Shown here: piece by piece, positions 6,163 to 8,126 of the stretch
Numbering within the stretch: the stretch's first letter is position 1
Layout: each line of letters starts with the position of its first letter
Notes under the pieces: generated by a model
Seen by the model: only the letters and a program-made list of their open reading frames with translations
Databases searched by the model: none
Told to the model about the DNA's origin: nothing
Source: Clostridia bacterium
GTDB lineage: Bacteria > Bacillota > Clostridia > Christensenellales > Aristaeellaceae
Direction: 5' to 3'
DNA length: 8,126 nucleotides
Assembly (NCBI GenBank): GCA_017458865.1
Contig: JAFSZW010000340.1
Span: forward strand, 1 to 8,126
Made by a program: the position numbers and the translations under genes

Positions 6163-6364
6163 TTGCCATCTGCCGGGGCCGTGTCACGCTGCGCAGGGTG
6201 ACATGGCCCTGGAGGATATTGCCCGGTGGACAGGTTATGTCCACTCCCCCTTGCGGGAGACTGCCCGTTAAAAAGTCCAAGGGGATGCCATGAGCATGGA
6301 GAAGCGGCATGCGCCGTTTGTCCAGAGACGGCCGTTTGGCCCTGAGAGATGAGAGAGGAGTATT
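6163..6364 (+). promoter_or_regulatory. Structured 5' leader of the scaffold gene (candidate cis-regulatory RNA)
   Basis: About 200 bases without a normal gene in an otherwise tightly packed operon, with dense base-pairing potential. Hairpin A pairs 6173-6187 with 6198-6212, fifteen pairs with two G-U, and the loop can close further on a GCGC tetraloop. Hairpin B pairs 6225-6232 with 6238-6245 around loop GGTTA. Then three options compete: 6245-6248 with 6255-6258; 6254-6257 with 6264-6267; and CCCCTTG (6247-6253) with CAAGGGG (6278-6284). The last two are compatible and stack directly. Hairpin D pairs 6313-6319 with 6326-6332 (one G-U). The G-U pairs indicate an RNA rather than a DNA site. 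No T-run follows any stem. From memory, candidate RNA motifs have been reported upstream of GP20-type phage genes; I cannot check whether this is one. Confidence 0.6.
6290..6352 (+). CDS. Possible 20-codon leader peptide before the scaffold gene
   Basis: ATG at 6290 opens a 20-codon frame ending in TGA at 6350-6352. AAGGGG (6279-6284), a modest Shine-Dalgarno-like sequence, lies five bases upstream, and it is the very segment that pairs with 6247-6253 in one predicted fold. The stop lies three bases before the scaffold ribosome binding site (6356-6360), so a terminating ribosome could influence scaffold initiation. The peptide is basic, with five arginines and a lysine and a repeated Pro-Phe. 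A frame this short can arise by chance, so the call is tentative. Confidence 0.25.
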   Translation: MSMEKRHAPFVQRRPFGPER

Positions 6365-7099
6365 ATGGCAAATCTGGAATTTCTGAAACCGGTGCTGGGG
6401 GAGCAGGTGTATACCAGCTTCCTCGAGAAAATGAGTGATGCCCCAGGCATCACTCTGGTCAATGCGGCGGACGGCTCCTATGTGCCCAAAGCCAAGTTTG
6501 ATACCGAACTGGCGGCGAAAAAGCAGTATCTGAGCCAGGTGGAGGCGCTCAGCAAGGAAAAGGCCACGCTGGATGCCGAGGTGAGCACGCTTCGCAATCA
6601 GCTGAGCGAGGCCAGCGATGCCGGCGCGAAACGCGACCGGGACGCGCAGAAAAATGCTGAGACGATTGCGAAGCTGCAGACTGAGGTAAAGCAGCTGAAC
6701 GGCGACCTTGAGCAGCGGACGCGCGAGGTGAAGGAGGCCAGCACCTATAAGGGTGAGATTGAGCGCCTCAATGGCGTGATTGCGGACCGGGATAAGGCGA
6801 TTGAGACCATCCGCAAGCAGGGGAGGCTCTCGGTCATGCTGAAAGAGGCGGGGGCCAGGAATCCGGACATCCTCATGCGCATGATTGACATTGACAAGGT
6901 CACGGAGCATGACGGGAAGGTGACTGGCCTGGATGAGCAGCTGAAAGCGCTCAAAACGTCGGACCCGTATCTCTTTACGGATCGCCCGTCACCGCGCGGC
7001 GGTGTCGATTCCGTGCCTGCAAAGCCGCTGAGCGGCGAGGATGCGCTGGCCCGCCAGGTGAACCTCGAGATCAGGCGCGCTGCCGGCTACAATGTGTAA
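6365..7099 (+). CDS. Phage scaffold protein, GP20 family
   Basis: A 244-residue protein with the family's characteristic parts. The N-terminal region ends in LVNAADGSYVPKAKFD (31-46), nearly diagnostic of GP20-type proteins. A long charged coiled coil follows, about residues 47-150. The C-terminal block LKEAGARNPDILMRMIDID (159-177) with GLDEQLKALKTSDPYLF (188-204) is also typical. Such proteins act as internal scaffolds that drive capsid subunit assembly and then leave or are degraded; the C-terminal end usually contacts the capsid protein. AGGAG at 6356-6360 is four bases from the ATG, slightly close. The capsid gene follows after 23 bases. The GP20 family was originally named as a minor structural protein; the scaffold role rests on family knowledge and gene order. 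Confidence 0.93.
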   Translation: MANLEFLKPVLGEQVYTSFLEKMSDAPGITLVNAADGSYVPKAKFDTELAAKKQYLSQVEALSKEKATLDAEVSTLRNQLSEASDAGAKRDRDAQKNAETIAKLQTEVKQLNGDLEQRTREVKEASTYKGEIERLNGVIADRDKAIETIRKQGRLSVMLKEAGARNPDILMRMIDIDKVTEHDGKVTGLDEQLKALKTSDPYLFTDRPSPRGGVDSVPAKPLSGEDALARQVNLEIRRAAGYNV

Positions 7100-7122
7100 G
7101 ACGAGAGTGAAGGAGGAGCAGA

Positions 7123-8061
7123 ATGGCTCATATTGAACGTGCAAATGCTGAGGCCCTGATCCCTGAACAGGTGAGCCGTGCCATTATTCAGGAGACGATT
7201 AAGGGGTCCATTGCGCTGTCCCTGGGCACGCGCATGCCGGACATGATCCGCAAGCAGCTTAAGATTCCCGTGATGACGGGCACCGTCGCGGCGGACTTTG
7301 TCAACGGTGACACCGGCCTCAAGAGCACCTCCCAGATGACCTGGGATAAGGTGTATATTACAGCGGAGGAACTTGCGGTAATCGTCCCGATTCCGGAGGC
7401 TGTGCTGGATGACTCGGATTACGACATTTTCGGCGAGGTAAAGCCGAGGATTGTTGAGGCCTTCTCTGCTGCGATTGACGGCGCCATCTTCCACGGTTCC
7501 GGCAAGCCCAGCACCTGGCCGGATGGTCTGGTTCCGGCGGCGATCGGGGCAGGCAAGTACGTGGAGACGACCGGCAATCTCTATCAGGACATCAACGGTG
7601 AGCAGGGCGTTATCGCCATGGTTGAGGAGTCCGGCATCTCGGTCAATACGTACGTTGGCGCCCTGCAGCTGCGCGCAAAGCTCCGCGGTGCCGTGGATAC
7701 CGCCGGGCAGCCTATTTTCCGCATGGCCTATACGAGCGGTGCGGCAGGTACCATGATCTACGAGCTCAACGGCACGCCTGTCGCCTTCCCGGAAAACGGA
7801 TCGCTTGACGGCACCCGCGCACTGCTGCTGGCCGGCAACTTCAACTATATGCGGTATGCCATCCGCCAGGACGTGACCTACAAGATCCTCGACCAGGCGA
7901 CGATCACGGACAATGAAGGCCGCGTCATCCTGAACCTGGCGCAGCAGGACTGTGTGGCCCTTCGCGCGGTCATGCGCCTTGGCTGGGCGCTGCCGAGGCC
8001 TGTCAACCTCGTGTCCGGCCGTGACTATTTCCCGTTTGCCGTCCTGACGCCTGGTACCTGA
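7123..8061 (+). CDS. Major capsid protein, HK97 fold
   Basis: A 312-residue protein reading like HK97-fold capsid proteins (phage capsid family). The N-terminal arm (1-35) is helical, followed by the E-loop region around 45-80 (IPVMTGTVAADFVNGDTG ... TWDKVYI). AEELAVIVPIPEAVLDDS (81-98) and the long helix after VKPRIVEAFSAAIDGAIFHG (107-126) are highly typical of the family, and the P and A domains occupy the rest. There is no extended N-terminal delta domain, consistent with the separate scaffold gene just upstream. Hundreds of copies form the icosahedral shell. The start at 7123 has a perfect AGGAGG (7111-7116) six bases upstream, the strongest translation signal in the window, as expected for the most abundant virion protein. 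It ends in tandem stops, TGA then TAA (8059-8064). Confidence 0.95.
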   Translation: MAHIERANAEALIPEQVSRAIIQETIKGSIALSLGTRMPDMIRKQLKIPVMTGTVAADFVNGDTGLKSTSQMTWDKVYITAEELAVIVPIPEAVLDDSDYDIFGEVKPRIVEAFSAAIDGAIFHGSGKPSTWPDGLVPAAIGAGKYVETTGNLYQDINGEQGVIAMVEESGISVNTYVGALQLRAKLRGAVDTAGQPIFRMAYTSGAAGTMIYELNGTPVAFPENGSLDGTRALLLAGNFNYMRYAIRQDVTYKILDQATITDNEGRVILNLAQQDCVALRAVMRLGWALPRPVNLVSGRDYFPFAVLTPGT

Positions 8062-8067
8062 TAAATT

Positions 8068-8097
8068 GCCGCACCCTTTACCGGGTGCGGCGTTTAT
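8068..8097 (+). terminator. Hairpin terminator after the capsid gene
   Basis: A perfect nine-pair GC-rich stem (8068-8076 with 8083-8091) with a six-base loop begins four bases after the second stop codon and is followed by GTTTAT. The T-tract is short, so termination is probably partial. Such a site would let capsid mRNA accumulate while some transcripts continue into later head and tail genes. Confidence 0.7.
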
Positions 8098-8126
8098 CTG
8101 TTCCCGGCGAGGAATAACGGTCGGCA

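Noticed and set aside
6173..6212. The 15-pair hairpin as an intrinsic terminator
   Set aside because: It is followed by AGGATATT rather than a T-run, and the scaffold and capsid genes downstream need transcription through it.
1..8126. CRISPR array, tRNA genes, insertion sequence or attachment site
   Set aside because: I saw no regularly spaced direct repeats, no tRNA-like cloverleaf, no transposase or terminal inverted repeats, and no integrase or att-like repeat in the window.

Overview
The window looks like part of a phage or prophage genome from a Gram-positive, Bacillota-type (Firmicutes) host. Evidence for the host is indirect: strong AGGAGG-type ribosome binding sites, tightly packed same-strand genes, an A118/SPP1-type portal, a GP20-type scaffold and an HK97-fold capsid protein. 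By eye the coding part is GC-rich, while the first ~300 bases are clearly more AT-rich. The species cannot be named from the sequence. All credible genes are on the + strand.

Layout. (a) 1-300: no convincing gene. It holds several nested inverted repeats and ends in a very clear intrinsic terminator (269-298), so it may be the 3' part of a structured RNA or an upstream leader. (b) ~315-2754: a compact accessory block. A small four-cysteine protein (353-520), an acidic protein with a C-terminal zinc ribbon (517-897) and a PAPS-reductase-like PP-loop enzyme (894-1985) are joined by ATGA overlaps. A DUF4417 protein (2095-2754) follows. (c) 2761-3477: a free-standing HExxH metallopeptidase-like protein. 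(d) 3554-3721: a tiny basic protein with an AT-hook-like motif, directly abutting the portal gene. (e) 3722-8061: the head module, made up of portal, an acidic low-complexity protein of unknown function, a small unknown protein, a ~200-base structured leader, GP20-type scaffold and major capsid protein. (f) 8062-8126: a hairpin terminator just after the capsid gene.

How the parts fit. Portal, scaffold and capsid protein together build the procapsid, and DNA enters through the portal. Neither terminase subunit is visible, and no recognisable minor head (MuF/gp7-like) protein lies between portal and scaffold, so the module is atypical or its missing parts lie outside the window. The PP-loop enzyme lacks the sulfate-assimilation active-site motif and has a cysteine cluster, so nucleic-acid modification or sulfur chemistry is more likely than sulfate reduction; this is inference.

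The most interesting non-coding signal is 6163-6364, between the 80-residue protein and the scaffold gene. A 15-bp RNA stem with two G-U pairs, a second tight hairpin and a set of mutually exclusive helices precede the scaffold gene. One of these helices could hide the ribosome binding site of a possible 20-codon leader peptide. This suggests a cis-acting RNA controlling scaffold and capsid synthesis.
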